Translations under genes and position numbers: made by a program
NCBI GenBank assembly: GCA_013368325.1
Contig: JAACJK010000059.1
Span: 372,001 to 436,000 of the forward strand
Source of the DNA: Ephemerocybe angulata
Lineage: Eukaryota; Basidiomycota; Agaricomycetes; Agaricales; Psathyrellaceae
Direction: 5' to 3'
DNA: 64,000 nucleotides
Shown: one piece after another, positions 21,901 to 38,601 of the stretch
Layout: each line of letters opens with the position of its first letter
Position numbering within the stretch: the first letter of the stretch is position 1
Notes under the pieces: model-generated
The model's database searches: none
Told to the model about the DNA's origin: nothing
What the model saw: the letters and a program-made list of their open reading frames with translations, nothing else

Positions 21901-23661
21901 ACTCTGTGCTTTCGTTCTACTTCAGCAACAAAGTCTTTGAAGGCCTGGAAGGCGTCGCTCTTGCGCTTCAATAGGTAAACCTTCTTGAATCGTGAGTGGT
22001 CATCAATGAAGACGATCCAGTACTGGTACCCGACAGGTGTCTGGGTGGTGAGAGGTCCATGGACGTCCGAGTGGATACGTCCTAGGAGCTCAGTGGAGCG
22101 ATGCTCCGATAGATGAGGGAATGGATCCCGATGTTGCTTCCCAGCTATGCAGTGCTCACAGATATCCTGGAGCGATGATTCCTCGTGTACCAAGACGCCA
22201 GTGGCGAGGTCATGACGAAGTAGAGTATCCAGTCTGTCCTTGCCGATGTGCCCTAATCGTTGGTGCAGTAGTTCCTTCTCAACTCTAGTCACAAATGCGG
22301 CCATCGTGTCGTCACGCGTGAGCGTGGACCCATCTAAGGATCCTGTGCATCCGCAAATGGTAGCTGTGACTAGAAGCTTGCCATTTTTCAAGAATTCGAG
22401 GGAGTCGCCTTCGATGACAACTCGCATCTTTTTCTTCTTAACAATGTAGAGGATAGAGAAGAGATTGTTGCGCAGAGTAGGAACATATAGTACATCATCG
22501 AATATCAAAGTCTCTCCGGTCTTTCCGTGTATGACCAGCGTATACCACACTTGTCCCTGCCCTGTAGCCCAGACCACCTCATCGTTGGCGAGTGAGATGG
22601 GGACCTTCACCGGAACCATGTTCCGGATCCAGTCGCGGTGCGGTGTCATATGTGAGGTTGCACCTGAGTCTGGGTTCCAGGAAGTGTCAGTGGGCGTACG
22701 GGCAGAGCGAAGGACGAGGGGACTTGCGATGTGGGCAACTTGAGCGAGCATGGCCTTCTGGTCATTGTCGGGAGCAGAGGTGGAGGAGGAAGAGGCAGCG
22801 TTGGCTTCCTGAGCCTTCAGCACCTTCTTGTTTGCCCTCTTCTTGAGCTGGTAGCAGTCCTCAGACCCATGGGAGTTCTGCGCACCGTGGATCTTGCACT
22901 TGTACTTCGGCGTCTCGCTGGTGCTTCCAGAGGCGCGAAGGGCAGATGCCTCGGCATTGGCAGTGTTCTGCTTGAGAACATCGGACTTTTGGAGATGTTT
23001 GAGGATCTCCGAGGCATTCATGGTGCTCTCGTCGAGGTGGTTGAGAGTGTGCCGAAGCATCTCGTCGTCCTTGCCAATGAGACCGATGGCAATCATGCTG
23101 AGTGCCAGGTCCTCGGTGAGCTTGGCTGCGCTGTATCCATCGGTGTATGTTGAAGCCGTGTAGGTGTTCGTGGCTCGGACATAGGATGATGCAGTATAGA
23201 CAGGTGGAGAGGGGAGCAGGTTTGCGAGGCGAGCTCCAAGGGTGAGAGCGCGAGATCCGAAGTCAGCATAGCCTTCTTCCTCGTGGCTGGCATCTCCCTT
23301 GCGGAGGCTGACAAGCTCCTGGAGGATGGTAGCACGAGAGCCAGAGGTCTTGGACTCATAGGTTGCCAGGAGAGCTTCCCAGATGGCGGGGAGGTCGTTC
23401 ATGGGAATCCCTGCGAGGAGATTCTCAATCTGAGCATGGTCGAGGGTGCTGCGGATGTAGCCGATGGTTTTAGATCACGCTTGGTTGAAGAACGCCTTCT
23501 CCGATGCAGAGCCGGAAAGAGGGAATTCCTCTGCCCAAGTGAGGATGTCGTGGGCGCAGAAGCTGAACGACTTGTTGACGACATTGTTCTTCTATTGCTG
23601 GAAGGTAGCATCGGTCAGCATGACCACACTTTCAGAGCTGGATGTGTTGTCTGTTGCCATA
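18972..23661 (-). pseudogene. Copia B gag-pol with three stop codons
   Basis: A single frame of about 1560 codons starting at the ATG at 23661. In order: gag; a CCHC-like knuckle (CKIHGAQNSHGSEDC, near 22870); protease DSGATSHMTP (near 22670); integrase HHCC (HQRLGHIGKDRL to CEHCIAGKQH, near 22270-22140) and D,D,E core (IHSDVHGPL, then GGEYIGKNFE); a proline-rich linker; reverse transcriptase with SRWVFLVKRK, DIDNAYLNGK and the FVDDI active site (near 19945); RNase H with SDADHAGCLD and SSTEAEY. Stops interrupt it at 23592-23594 (TAG), 23475-23477 (TGA, where relatives have Trp) and 21183-21185 (TGA). All three are one transition away from sense codons. There is no frameshift, so the element is young but inactive. 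Confidence 0.92.
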
Positions 23662-23876
23662 GCGAGAGGACTTGTGGAAGAGCGAGTAGGGGAGTAATAG
23701 AGGGGAGCACTCTTGGGCAAAAATCACCACAAGAATAGTGGAATGATGCTAGGAGGAGTATAACTCCGAGATAGCGAGGGGAGCAAGGGTGAGGTCGGAT
23801 GGTGATCGTAACGGGCGATGGTAGCGATAACACGTGGTGTCTGATTACAAAACAAGTGTTGCTTATCAGAGGAGCC

Positions 23877-23890
23877 CGGGGCTCATAACT
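23877..23890 (-). other. Copia B primer binding site (half-tRNA type)
   Basis: Directly downstream of the 5' LTR the minus strand reads AGTTATGAGCCCCG. This is complementary to the anticodon stem-loop of initiator tRNA-Met (CTCATAA contains the CAU anticodon), the internal tRNA site used by Drosophila copia and yeast Ty5, rather than to a tRNA 3' end. Confidence 0.75.
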
Positions 23891-24268
23891 TATCAAACTG
23901 TTAAGTTTGGATAAGTTCTGACCACGTCTGTGAGTGGGAAGAGTTCGATTAGACTTGTAATAACTATACGATATACATGATACACACCTGTGAGTGGGAA
24001 GAGTTCGATGGGGACTCAACCGCTCACAGTGTGGACTATATACTGTATGAGAACAATGATCGATCTATTTACGGAACAATAAAGTCAGAGAACAATGATC
24101 GATCTATCTATAGAATAATAAAGTGACAACCATCGATAGAATGATAGATGAAATGATTGATAGAATAGAATGATGAAAGAATGACAGATTGAATGATGAA
24201 ATGAAAGACACGTCGAAAAGCTATGTATCAAATAATGATGAAGGTAACATGAGCATTGCCTTCTAACA
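23891..24268 (-). repeat. Copia B 5' LTR
   Basis: Same 378-bp sequence as the 3' LTR. The downstream leader contains GTGGTGATTTTTGCCC (near 23730), also present in the leader of copia A (near 26995). Confidence 0.92.
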
Positions 24269-24944
24269 GAAGGATGGGTGGATGAGCGCGCCGGGATGAG
24301 TGACGCCGAGCGAGAGGCGCTTGACGCGAGCGTCGCTCCGGTCCGTAAAGCACTGTGGAAAGTGAGTTGATATCCTCATCACAACAAGACATTTACTCAC
24401 CGCTATCGCGTCAGCTTCACAAGACCTCGTTCGCCATCGTGCGCTCGAGCACCATCTTGCTGCCCCGTAGGTGTGAGCTGTGCCAGCAGTACGGGCGGAG
24501 GGTTCGCGTCATGCCTCGTGACGTGTCGACACGATGGGATTCGAGTCACGACATGGGCGCGTTCGGGTTGGAGTACCATGTCGTTGTCGAAGCGATTACG
24601 GGGGAGAAATCATCGGGGTTGAGAGAGTACGAGTTGTCAGAGGAGGAGTGGGGAATTATCGAGGAGTTGGTGAAGGTGTTAAAGGTAAGTTCATCTTCCC
24701 CTTTGCTGTGCCGTGATCACGACGTGGCCTGTGTCGTGGCTTGTGTGACCATGACTGACTCTTTTGTTCTCTCTCACAACGCTCCTGCATGCTCATCTGC
24801 CGACTGCAACATCCCTCCACTCACCATCGCTCATCTCTTTCCGACCACCCCTCGTCTCTTTCGCGCTACCGCGCGTCTCTTTTCTCCTTCACGTACGCCC
24901 AACGCCCGACGTCTGCCACCGCCCAACAGGTCTTCAAGCATGCG

Positions 24945-25435
24945 TAGTGTTGTCAGGGCTTGGGCTTCAAAGCCCAGGCCGGGCCAAGCCAAGCCCAAAA
25001 TGACCAAGCCAGGCCAAGCCCAGGCCCACATTTGGTGTGGGCTTTCACTAGGCTTGGGCCTGGCCTCGAAATATGCCAGGCCCAAGCCCACTATGTCACG
25101 AGAAATTGACAAAACAATTTATATTCTCATAATAGCACACTGGTTGGAGTGCACAAATGATAACAGGAGGCTAACAGTTCAATTCCCATGCATGGCAAGT
25201 ACTATTTTGAGTGATATGGTACATAATCAGTTTGGAGACTACAAATATTTGTATTGAAATGGTAAAAATCAATAGCTATGGTTTGTATTGAATTATTGTA
25301 GCGAAAGCCCAGGCCAAGCCCAAGCCCAAAGTCAAAGCAAAAGTGGGCTTGGCCTGGCATTTTTGAAAGCCCAGGCCCGCAAAAGCCAGGCCCAAGCCGC
25401 GGGCTTCAGGCCAAGCCCAGGCCCAAACAACACTA
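24945..25435 (+). mobile_element. 491-bp hAT-type MITE with tRNA-like core
   Basis: Flanked by a perfect 8-bp duplication AGCATGCG (24937-24944 and 25436-25443). The ends are TAGTGTTGTCAGGGCTTGGGC and, inverted, TAGTGTTGTTTGGGCCTGG, consistent with hAT. Both subterminal halves are made of GGCTTGGGC/GCCCAAGCC words in both orientations. The centre (25100-25300) is AT-rich and holds a tRNA-like segment. It is inserted a few codons into an exon of the hAT transposase, splitting VFKH from ATLFFSRG. It differs from the 13244 MITE in subterminal sequence, so another hAT family mobilised it. Confidence 0.92.
25128..25198 (+). ncRNA. tRNA-like segment in the 491-bp MITE
   Basis: TAGCACACTGGTTGGAGTGC (25133-25152) fits an A box in a D-arm-like hairpin and CAGTTCAATTCCC (25175-25187) fits a B box at normal tRNA spacing. 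No acceptor stem is convincing. It is unrelated in sequence to the tRNA-like segments at 2758 and 59478. Confidence 0.5.
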
Positions 25436-26633
25436 AGCATGCGACACTCTTCTTCTCCCGCGGTACCCCCAACCTCGCCAGCGTAATCCTGGCCATGGAC
25501 AAGATCGACGAGATCCTGACCACCAACTCCCTCGACGAGAAGACCTTCCAACCTTGCATTCGCGCTGCCTGCTCCCTCGCCAAGAAGACCCTGAACCGCT
25601 ATTATGACAAAACCGACCACTCCGAGAACTACCGCATCACCATGGGTGAGTATCCATTCCATTCGTTTTATAAGTGCTAAGTTCTTATTGTTCTACTAGT
25701 TCTACACCCTCGCTTCAAGCTCGACTACTTCCGCCGCGCCGACTGGGATGACGAGTGGGTCCAGGCTGCCCGGACCATCACCGAAGACGTCTTCAACAAC
25801 AACTATTGCGACCGTGCCATCAGCGGGGCCCACACGCCCGCTGTTCCCATCTCCAGCAACATCCCTAGCTCTGCCGTGCGTCGCATTTCTCCTTTTTTAA
25901 AATGCCTTGTTTCCTAATGTTTTCATAGCCCACCGGCAACATGTTCGACGCCATCTTCGCTGCACCGCCTGCCAACGCGCCCCCACCGGAGTCCGAGCTT
26001 GATCGCTACCTGGCTTCACCAGTGGAAGCCTCGGTGCGTGATGCTTTGGCGTGGTGGTGGGAGCGTCGTTTCGTCTACCCTCGCCTGTCCCGCATGGCGA
26101 TGGACTACCTCTCAATTCCGGGTGTGTTTGTTTGTTTGTTGACTTCGACATGAGCGCTGACCTCCTTTACTTGTAGCCACGTCCGTCGAAGTGGAACGTG
26201 TTTTCAGTCGAGGCCGAATCCTCCTGAATCACCTCCGTAACCGACTACTTGGACAAACGACGTGCTCGCTGATGTGTTTGAACTCCTGGAGCAAGGCTGG
26301 ATTCATGAAGGACACAGATGTCTTGGCTGCAGTACGCTCTGCTGAGGAGATTCCAGGTGAAGAAGATGTACATATGCCTTCTGGGTGGGACGATATTCAT
26401 GTATAGATAGTTTTGGCTCCTTTGAATGTATTTGCGTGCTTGTACTCTCTTTCTTTTGCTCGTACACCCGCCGGGTACCCACGGGTTCCTGCCGGGTTTG
26501 TATCATGTGAGAACCGTCTGGAAACCCAGAGCCATAGCCGTACCCGCTTTCCGGGACCGGGTTTTGTGCGGGACTGGGGCCAGGACTTGTCTGTGAGAGC
26601 CGCGGGATTCCCGTGGTGAACACTATCCGTATG

Positions 26634-26980
26634 GCCATGAGTTCCTGTAGGACTGCAGTTCTGGATGCTGCTGACTTGGGCTCAAACAACTCTATGAGGC
26701 GAAGCCACATGTCATTGACATCGACAGTAGAGATGTCCTGGAAGAAGGTGTCGGCCATGGTCTCATCAATGGTGCTCATGATGTACCCCAGAAGCTTGGA
26801 CCGGCGCTCATTCCAGCTGGCGATGGTCTTGGGGTCGGCGCTGAAGCCAGGGTAGGGCTCCGTGCCATGTAGGATGCCCCAAGCAGCGAAGTCGAGCGCT
26901 TTGGTATTGACTTGGCGCTTCCATGCCTGCACAGTGAAGGCACTGAGCTTGACGGGTTCAGAGGTGGTGGAGGAGGATAT
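26634..26980 (-). pseudogene. Copia A gag N-terminal part
   Basis: Reads from about 26980 towards the hAT insertion: SEPVKLSAFTVQAWKRQ, then GYIMSTIDETMADTFF and AVLQELMAIRI, the capsid-like N-terminal region of copia gag. No ATG opens the frame; the first codon position that fits a start is ATA at 26978-26980, one transition from ATG. The frame ends at the hAT boundary and continues at 16574 on the other side. Confidence 0.8.
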
Positions 26981-27206
26981 CCTGGGCGAAAATCACCACA
27001 GGATAGGGAAGTGTGCGATGGGGAGAGAGAGGGCGCAAGGCATCGTTGAACGACACGAAGCTGGGCAAGTACCAAGTATCGAATAAACAATACACGGTAG
27101 AGGCTAGCACCGAAGACTTCAGGTGGTAGCAAATGTGAGGTGATCGAGTTGAGCGTGCGCAGCAATAGTGTGGCGAGTACTGAAAAACAGATGATTCAGT
27201 TGAGCT

Positions 27207-27220
27207 CGGGGCTCATAACT
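27207..27220 (-). other. Copia A primer binding site (half-tRNA type)
   Basis: AGTTATGAGCCCCG on the minus strand, identical to that of copia B over this stretch and again complementary to the initiator tRNA-Met anticodon arm. It fixes the LTR edge at 27221. Confidence 0.7.
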
Positions 27221-27481
27221 TCTCAATAGAGCAAGTTACAGGGATCCACTGTGAGTGGGGAAGAAACGATATATTAGAACAAGTGAGAAATAAAGGGAAG
27301 TACAACGACGCACCTGTGAGTAGGGAAGAAACGATAAGGGATCCCCAACTCACAGGCCGGACTATATACATATCTAAAGCAGTGCTTGGCAATGCTTGGC
27401 AGTACATGCTGTGCATAAACTATATATAGAACAATAGAAAGAAAGAACAATAGAAATGATGGGACAAGTATAGATTAAGCA
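27221..27481 (-). repeat. Copia A 5' LTR
   Basis: The inner edge is set by the primer binding site. The outer edge is inferred from TGCTTAATC at 27481. It contains two copies of CTGTGAGT-GGGAAGAAACGAT about 65 bp apart, the same layout as in the copia B LTR although the LTRs are otherwise diverged. No partner LTR exists in the window. Confidence 0.6.
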
Positions 27482-28186
27482 TGTGTGGGAGTTTTGCTCT
27501 CCCAAAAGTCTTTTGCTCTCGTGGCTGTGCACAGGCTGTACCCATGAGCTGTAGTGACAGCACGTTGTATTCCAACACTGGGTCCATGTTGGCTTCGAGG
27601 TGGGGTTTCAGGCCCATGATGCGATCTAGGGCGTGAGTGGGGGAGTTGTGGTGAGGATGGCGTTGAGGTTCTCAACCTCGATCTTCCAATCCATGAAGAC
27701 CTTCTCTCCCTGCCAGGACGAGAGGATCTCGTTGCGGATCCTGTTGGCCCAGTTCTTCGGTAAGACGAGCTTGGCAAGTTTGGTTAGGTAGGTGAGGGCG
27801 AGTTTGTCGATGCGCTTAGTGTCGGCGCCGTACCAGGCCTGTAGACGAGGCTCGAGCATGGAGTCAGCGAGGAGGGGTATTGCTTTGGCATCTTCCTTGC
27901 CTGAGTGTTTCTTGTATCGCTTGCAGGCGAGACTCCAGGTGTAGAAGATCTGGGGGGTGACGGTACCCTCGGTGAGCTGGGGGCAGTCCTTCGGCTTGGC
28001 TGGAAGCCTGACAGTAGTGAGCGCAGCAGCGGTGCTCATCTTCCATTCCTGGGGAGGAATCCAAATAGTCAGCGGTGCATCAATATCGGAGAGATCTGAT
28101 TGATCAGATAAGGATGTGTTGCTTTGATCGGATGACAGCAGCAGTGAAGGGGACGGTGATGGCAGTGATGGGGACAGTAACGGCAA
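27482..28186 (-). pseudogene. Ty3/gypsy gag remnant
   Basis: The minus strand from the ATG at 28186 encodes a Ser-rich N-terminus, then RLPAKPKDCPQLTEGTVTP and FYTWSLACKRYKKHSGKED. A Trp/Leu-rich capsid segment follows, then KVFMDWKIEVENLNAILTT, typical of fungal gypsy gag. A frameshift near 27630 moves the continuation (LDRIMGLKPHLEANM) to another frame. The gene ends at copia A, which inserted here. Protease to integrase are not present, so the rest was lost or lies beyond the copia A insertion and its truncation. Confidence 0.7.
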
Positions 28187-28282
28187 TGAACTCAGTGAGG
28201 GGAGAGTGGCAAGAGGTAGAGGGGCAGCAGCCCTCCTTCTTGATTCTCCTCGGGTGACGAGGGGGGTCAGTGTAGATGGTGT

Positions 28283-28590
28283 GCGGCGAGACAGCTTGTC
28301 GAACTTTTAAAAAAAGTGAAAGGCTAGCGAGCCTCACTCGGCTGAATGTAAAGTAGACAACTGTGTATTCTTCGTTCCGTCGTGTAAGAGATCTGTACAG
28401 TAGGAGAAATAGAAAAGAGATCTCGCCTTCATTCCGTAGTGTAAGAGATGAGGAACGAAGGTGGGAAAGAAAGGTTTATATACTAGAAATCAATGTGATG
28501 GGCGCACATGCAATAAGCGCCTGTATGCAGTAAGTAAGGTAGTGATGCCATCCTTACAAACAAGTTCTTTGTCCAGGTTGGCATCACACC
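28283..28590 (-). repeat. Probable Ty3/gypsy 5' LTR
   Basis: Upstream of the gag remnant lies a 300-bp non-coding stretch that on the minus strand would begin TGTGATGCCAACC and end AAGTTCGACA. It holds two imperfect copies of GTGTAAGAGAT in a TTC-TTCCGT context (near 28381 and 28438). Only one copy is present, so the borders are approximate. Confidence 0.45.
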
Positions 28591-28608
28591 CCCAGCTCTC
28601 ACCAGTAA

Positions 28609-29209
28609 CTGTGGATCCCATGCATGGGGCCTGGTTATATCCATAATAAGCCCATGCATGGGGCTGGATAGCGCATAACCAGGACTCATGCATGGGGCTG
28701 GATAGCGCATAACCAGGACTCATGCATGGGCACTCTTCCACGAATAGTCAAGCAGCATTGATCCTAGTTCTGCACATCAAAGTACGTCCAAAACAGTCAA
28801 AGAAACAATTAAAAGTGCGCAAAAAGACCATAAGACACAATTTTGAGTGGCCTCAAATAAAAAACATGCCATAAAGGTGGGCTGGTGGCATGGCGGGCTA
28901 GCAGTTAGGGTTAGGCAGTTAGAGTTAGGCAGTTAGAGTTAGGCTTAGGGTTCGGGTTTGGTTAGCGGTTAGGGTTAGGGATGGCAAGTATCATATGTTT
29001 TATGTGTGCTATTATACAGTACATAGGGAGTGTGCTAGAGCGCGCCATAGGTGTGTGATTTTTTGTTATTGTGCTATTTTAGGGTTCGATTAATTAATGA
29101 TGGAAGCTGGGAAGTTAATGGGTTATTTCTATTATTAGTTCCTGCTTATAACCACTCATGCATGGGACACCCTTGGTTATATCCATGGCCCCATGCATGA
29201 AATCCACAG
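28609..29209. mobile_element. TIR repeat with CATGCATGGG motifs
   Basis: The left end CTGTGGATCCCATGCATGGG is mirrored by CCATGCATGAAATCCACAG on the right, both followed inward by GGTTATATCCAT in the inverted sense. CATGCATGGG occurs six times. A 34-bp unit is repeated in tandem from 28653 (copies at 28653, 28687 and a partial one at 28721). No TSD is certain. The interior contains a telomere-like tract. Confidence 0.5.
28905..28983 (+). repeat. Degenerate telomere-like tract
   Basis: Repeated GTTAGGGTTAGG, CAGTTAGAGTTAGG and GGTTAGGGTTAGGG words, variants of the fungal telomere unit TTAGGG. It is interstitial, short and imperfect. Confidence 0.6.
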
Positions 29210-29956
29210 ATACACCTCCAGCTCTCGAACAGGTGTCGTTCCTGTTCCCAATCTCTAGCTCAAGCGACTGGCTACTCTCTGCCCTCTCAAAAGTAATCGA
29301 ACATTACCCGACTTTAGAGTTCTAGCATACCCTTGCGCATATACTGATGCTCACAGAGCTGTCGTTCTGGGTTAGGCAGCATGACGATGGTTTTATCCAG
29401 GCCCTGCAAGGGAATGGGGTATGGCATGCCGGGGCATGTTCTGCCACAGAAACGATGGACGCTCCACCTACAAGGCTATTTCCTGCGCTTTGCATGGTTG
29501 TCATTAAATTCCGTGGTCTTGGTGTAGGGTTTGTGTAGGGTGGGACACTGGGTATGCCAAGGCGCTTGTGTCTATACTCCGAACCCAACGGGATGCGAGT
29601 TTGGATCAGCTACTTTTCGTAGATTGCCTCTTGAGTATAGACACAGAGACTCATGCATTTATGTGCAAGATCTGTCAGAAAACCAGCTGTTTTCTCAAAT
29701 AGGTTTCTTTCGTTGGATCGATAGTCTATCTTGCTTTCTATATCTTATTGAATTATATGTCTTTTGAGTATCTGTTTTGTGCTGCATCCTTCTTTTATGA
29801 TATAGGCTCCCTTGTCACCCATCACATCTGATGTGCTGCAATGAATAATCTAAGCTGGCTGATCCCTAAGGTTAAAGATCCTAGAATTGAATCTAATGCC
29901 ACAAGGTGTGCCATAAAAAGCAATCTAGTTTATGTAAGAAAATACTAAGCTATAGT
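29210..29956. other. Gene-free boundary between repeat block and gene-rich half
   Basis: No gene. An imperfect inverted pair GTGTCTATACTC / GAGTATAGACAC spans 29567-29645. The last part is probably the 3' UTR of the ABC transporter. Confidence 0.5.
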
Positions 29957-35818
<5,862 letters not shown>

Positions 35819-35915
35819 GGTGGTCGGGAGAGAAAGTTCAGCGCTTACCAAATGGGATCGCGCATCATCCGAATTTGAATAGATTCGTCATCCAAGAAAT
35901 ATTATTATAAACTGT

Positions 35916-36660
35916 CTAATCATCTAGCGGGGGGAGAGCGTCGCTCTCGATGGGCTCGCCAAGGGCGACCTTTTTGAAGAGCTCGTACGCGCGGTCGAGG
36001 TCGTCGTTGACAATGACGAGGTCGTGCACGTTGGGCTGCTTGGCAAAGTCGATCTCCTTGAGCGCCATATTGAGCCGCTTTTGCACCGAGGCCTCGGTTT
36101 CGGTTCCGCGCCCCTGTAGGCGCGTGCGCAGGGAGGAGAGCGACGGCGGTGAGATGAAGCAGTACACAGGATTAAGGTCGGTGTTTTTGATCTGGCGCAC
36201 TCCCTGGGACACGATGAGATGGAAAAGACAGACAAGAGAAAAGCCAAACCTGAGCCTCAATGTCGAGGATGCAGCGGCGGCCCTGGTCCTGAACGTTGCG
36301 GACGGTCTCAAAGCTGGTGCCGTAAAAGTTGCCCGAAAACTCTGCGTGTTCTATGAAAGCATTCTGTGCAAGCAGGTCCTTGAACTTGTCCTGGGAGACG
36401 AAAAAGTAGTGCTGGCCGTGGGTTTCGCCCGGACGGGGTGCGCGGGTGGTATCTGTGGGCGCTCAGGGTGATGGGGCGAGAAATGCAGGCAGCGACATAC
36501 GGGAAACGCTGAAGCCAAATTTGTCGGGAAAGTCCTTGAATAGACGCTGCAGAAGGGTGCTCTTGCCGACGCCAGAGGGCCCGGAGAGAACAAGGGGACG
36601 CAGGAAATCGGGGCGCATGTCGAGGGAATGTCCAAAGGGAGCGTGACTGTGACTTGTCAC
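35916..36660 (-). CDS. GUK1: Guanylate kinase
   Basis: Phosphorylates GMP to GDP with ATP in the cytosol. Three exons on the minus strand. Exon 1 carries the P-loop GPSGVGKST (near 36575) and ends within GFSVS. A 46-bp intron (GTATGT...CACAG) follows. Exon 2 starts with [10 protein letters not shown], the GMP-binding segment, and holds [22 protein letters not shown] and [10 protein letters not shown]. Exon 3 starts GVRQIKN and includes [22 protein letters not shown] (lid and base-contacting region), ending PPLDD. Length is about 210 aa, close to yeast GUK1. ATG 36660 is used; a second ATG at 36618 nearer the P-loop is possible. The ABC transporter start lies only about 100 bp beyond its stop codon, and the kinase gene opposite starts 128 bp upstream. 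Confidence 0.95.
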
Positions 36661-36788
36661 ACGGCGTTGCTCTCTTTCTCCCCTGTACGAACTTTTACTC
36701 TACGCGCTGGCCACGGCCCAACGACGACGACCACCGTGCTGCCTCTGCTCCTAATACCCCAGCGGTAACGACTACTTTACGACTAATC
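36661..36788. promoter_or_regulatory. 128-bp divergent promoter, GUK1 / YANK kinase
   Basis: The interval between two divergently oriented start codons holds all upstream sequence of both genes. A pyrimidine-rich tract (CTCTTTCTCCCC, near 36670) faces GUK1. No TATA box is evident. Shared regulation is an inference from the spacing. Confidence 0.6.

Positions 36789-38601
<1,813 letters not shown>

Larger units (their letters stand above)
18566..24268 (-). mobile_element. Copia element B, complete with two LTRs
   Basis: A 5703-bp Ty1/copia element on the minus strand. The target duplication is GAAGG (18561-18565 and 24269-24273). Two 378-bp LTRs differ at only a handful of positions that I can see (for example 18752 A versus 24077 G-type changes), so the insertion is fairly recent compared with its surroundings. 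The internal region has a primer binding site, one gag-pol frame with three stops, and a purine tract. Excision of the element and one TSD copy fuses the hAT codons for FDAE to GWVDE in frame, which confirms the insertion point. Confidence 0.95.
16873..26406 (+). pseudogene. hAT transposase, interrupted by copia B and a MITE and frameshifted
   Basis: At least nine exons. Exon 1 (16873-17275) is basic and low-complexity. Exon 2 (from 17323) carries a BED-type zinc finger with CHVFTCAAAHC, CRYL and HAKKC. Exons from 17992 carry the hAT core: FATDAWTSPNHRAF, then TCDNATNNDSMV and RCFTHIVNL. After copia B the frame resumes with GWVDERAGMSDAER and continues with VSTRWDSSHDM, then VFKHATLFFSRG (split by the MITE), LHPRFKLDYFRRADW and the dimerisation domain ATSVEVERVFSRG, ending in a TAG at 26404-26406. 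A one-base deletion near 17862 shifts the frame: HYIPSP is followed by STVSRDLKNVF only one frame over. The gene is therefore dead even without the two insertions. Confidence 0.9.
16583..26625 (+). mobile_element. hAT transposon, full length but disrupted
   Basis: The ends read TAGTGTTCACCATGGGACC and, inverted from the right, TAGTGTTCACCACGGGAAT. The flanking 8-mers are TCTGTATG (16575-16582) and TCCGTATG (26626-26633), a target duplication with one C/T difference. Without its own two insertions (copia B 5708 bp including one TSD, MITE 499 bp including one TSD) the element would be about 3.8 kb, a normal size for an autonomous hAT. It is inserted in gag of copia A: the gag frame continues from AVLQELMAIR on the right side to the GSPGNENESFQQYG segment on the left side. 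It carries one transposase gene on the plus strand. Confidence 0.92.
12806..27481 (-). mobile_element. Copia element A: 3'-truncated and interrupted twice
   Basis: A Ty1/copia retrotransposon read on the minus strand. A putative 5' LTR (27221-27481) and primer binding site are followed by gag, which is split by a 10-kb hAT element (16583-26625), then protease, integrase and the first part of reverse transcriptase, which is itself split by a 307-bp MITE (13244-13550). The reverse transcriptase stops after the RLKKG motif at about 12806. The palm core, RNase H and 3' LTR are missing. It lies inside a Ty3/gypsy gag remnant on the right. The excised order was checked by reading frame on both sides of each insertion. 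Confidence 0.85.

Noticed and set aside
28905..28983. True chromosome end
   Set aside because: The tract is short and degenerate, and continuous gene-rich DNA follows on one side and repeats on the other.
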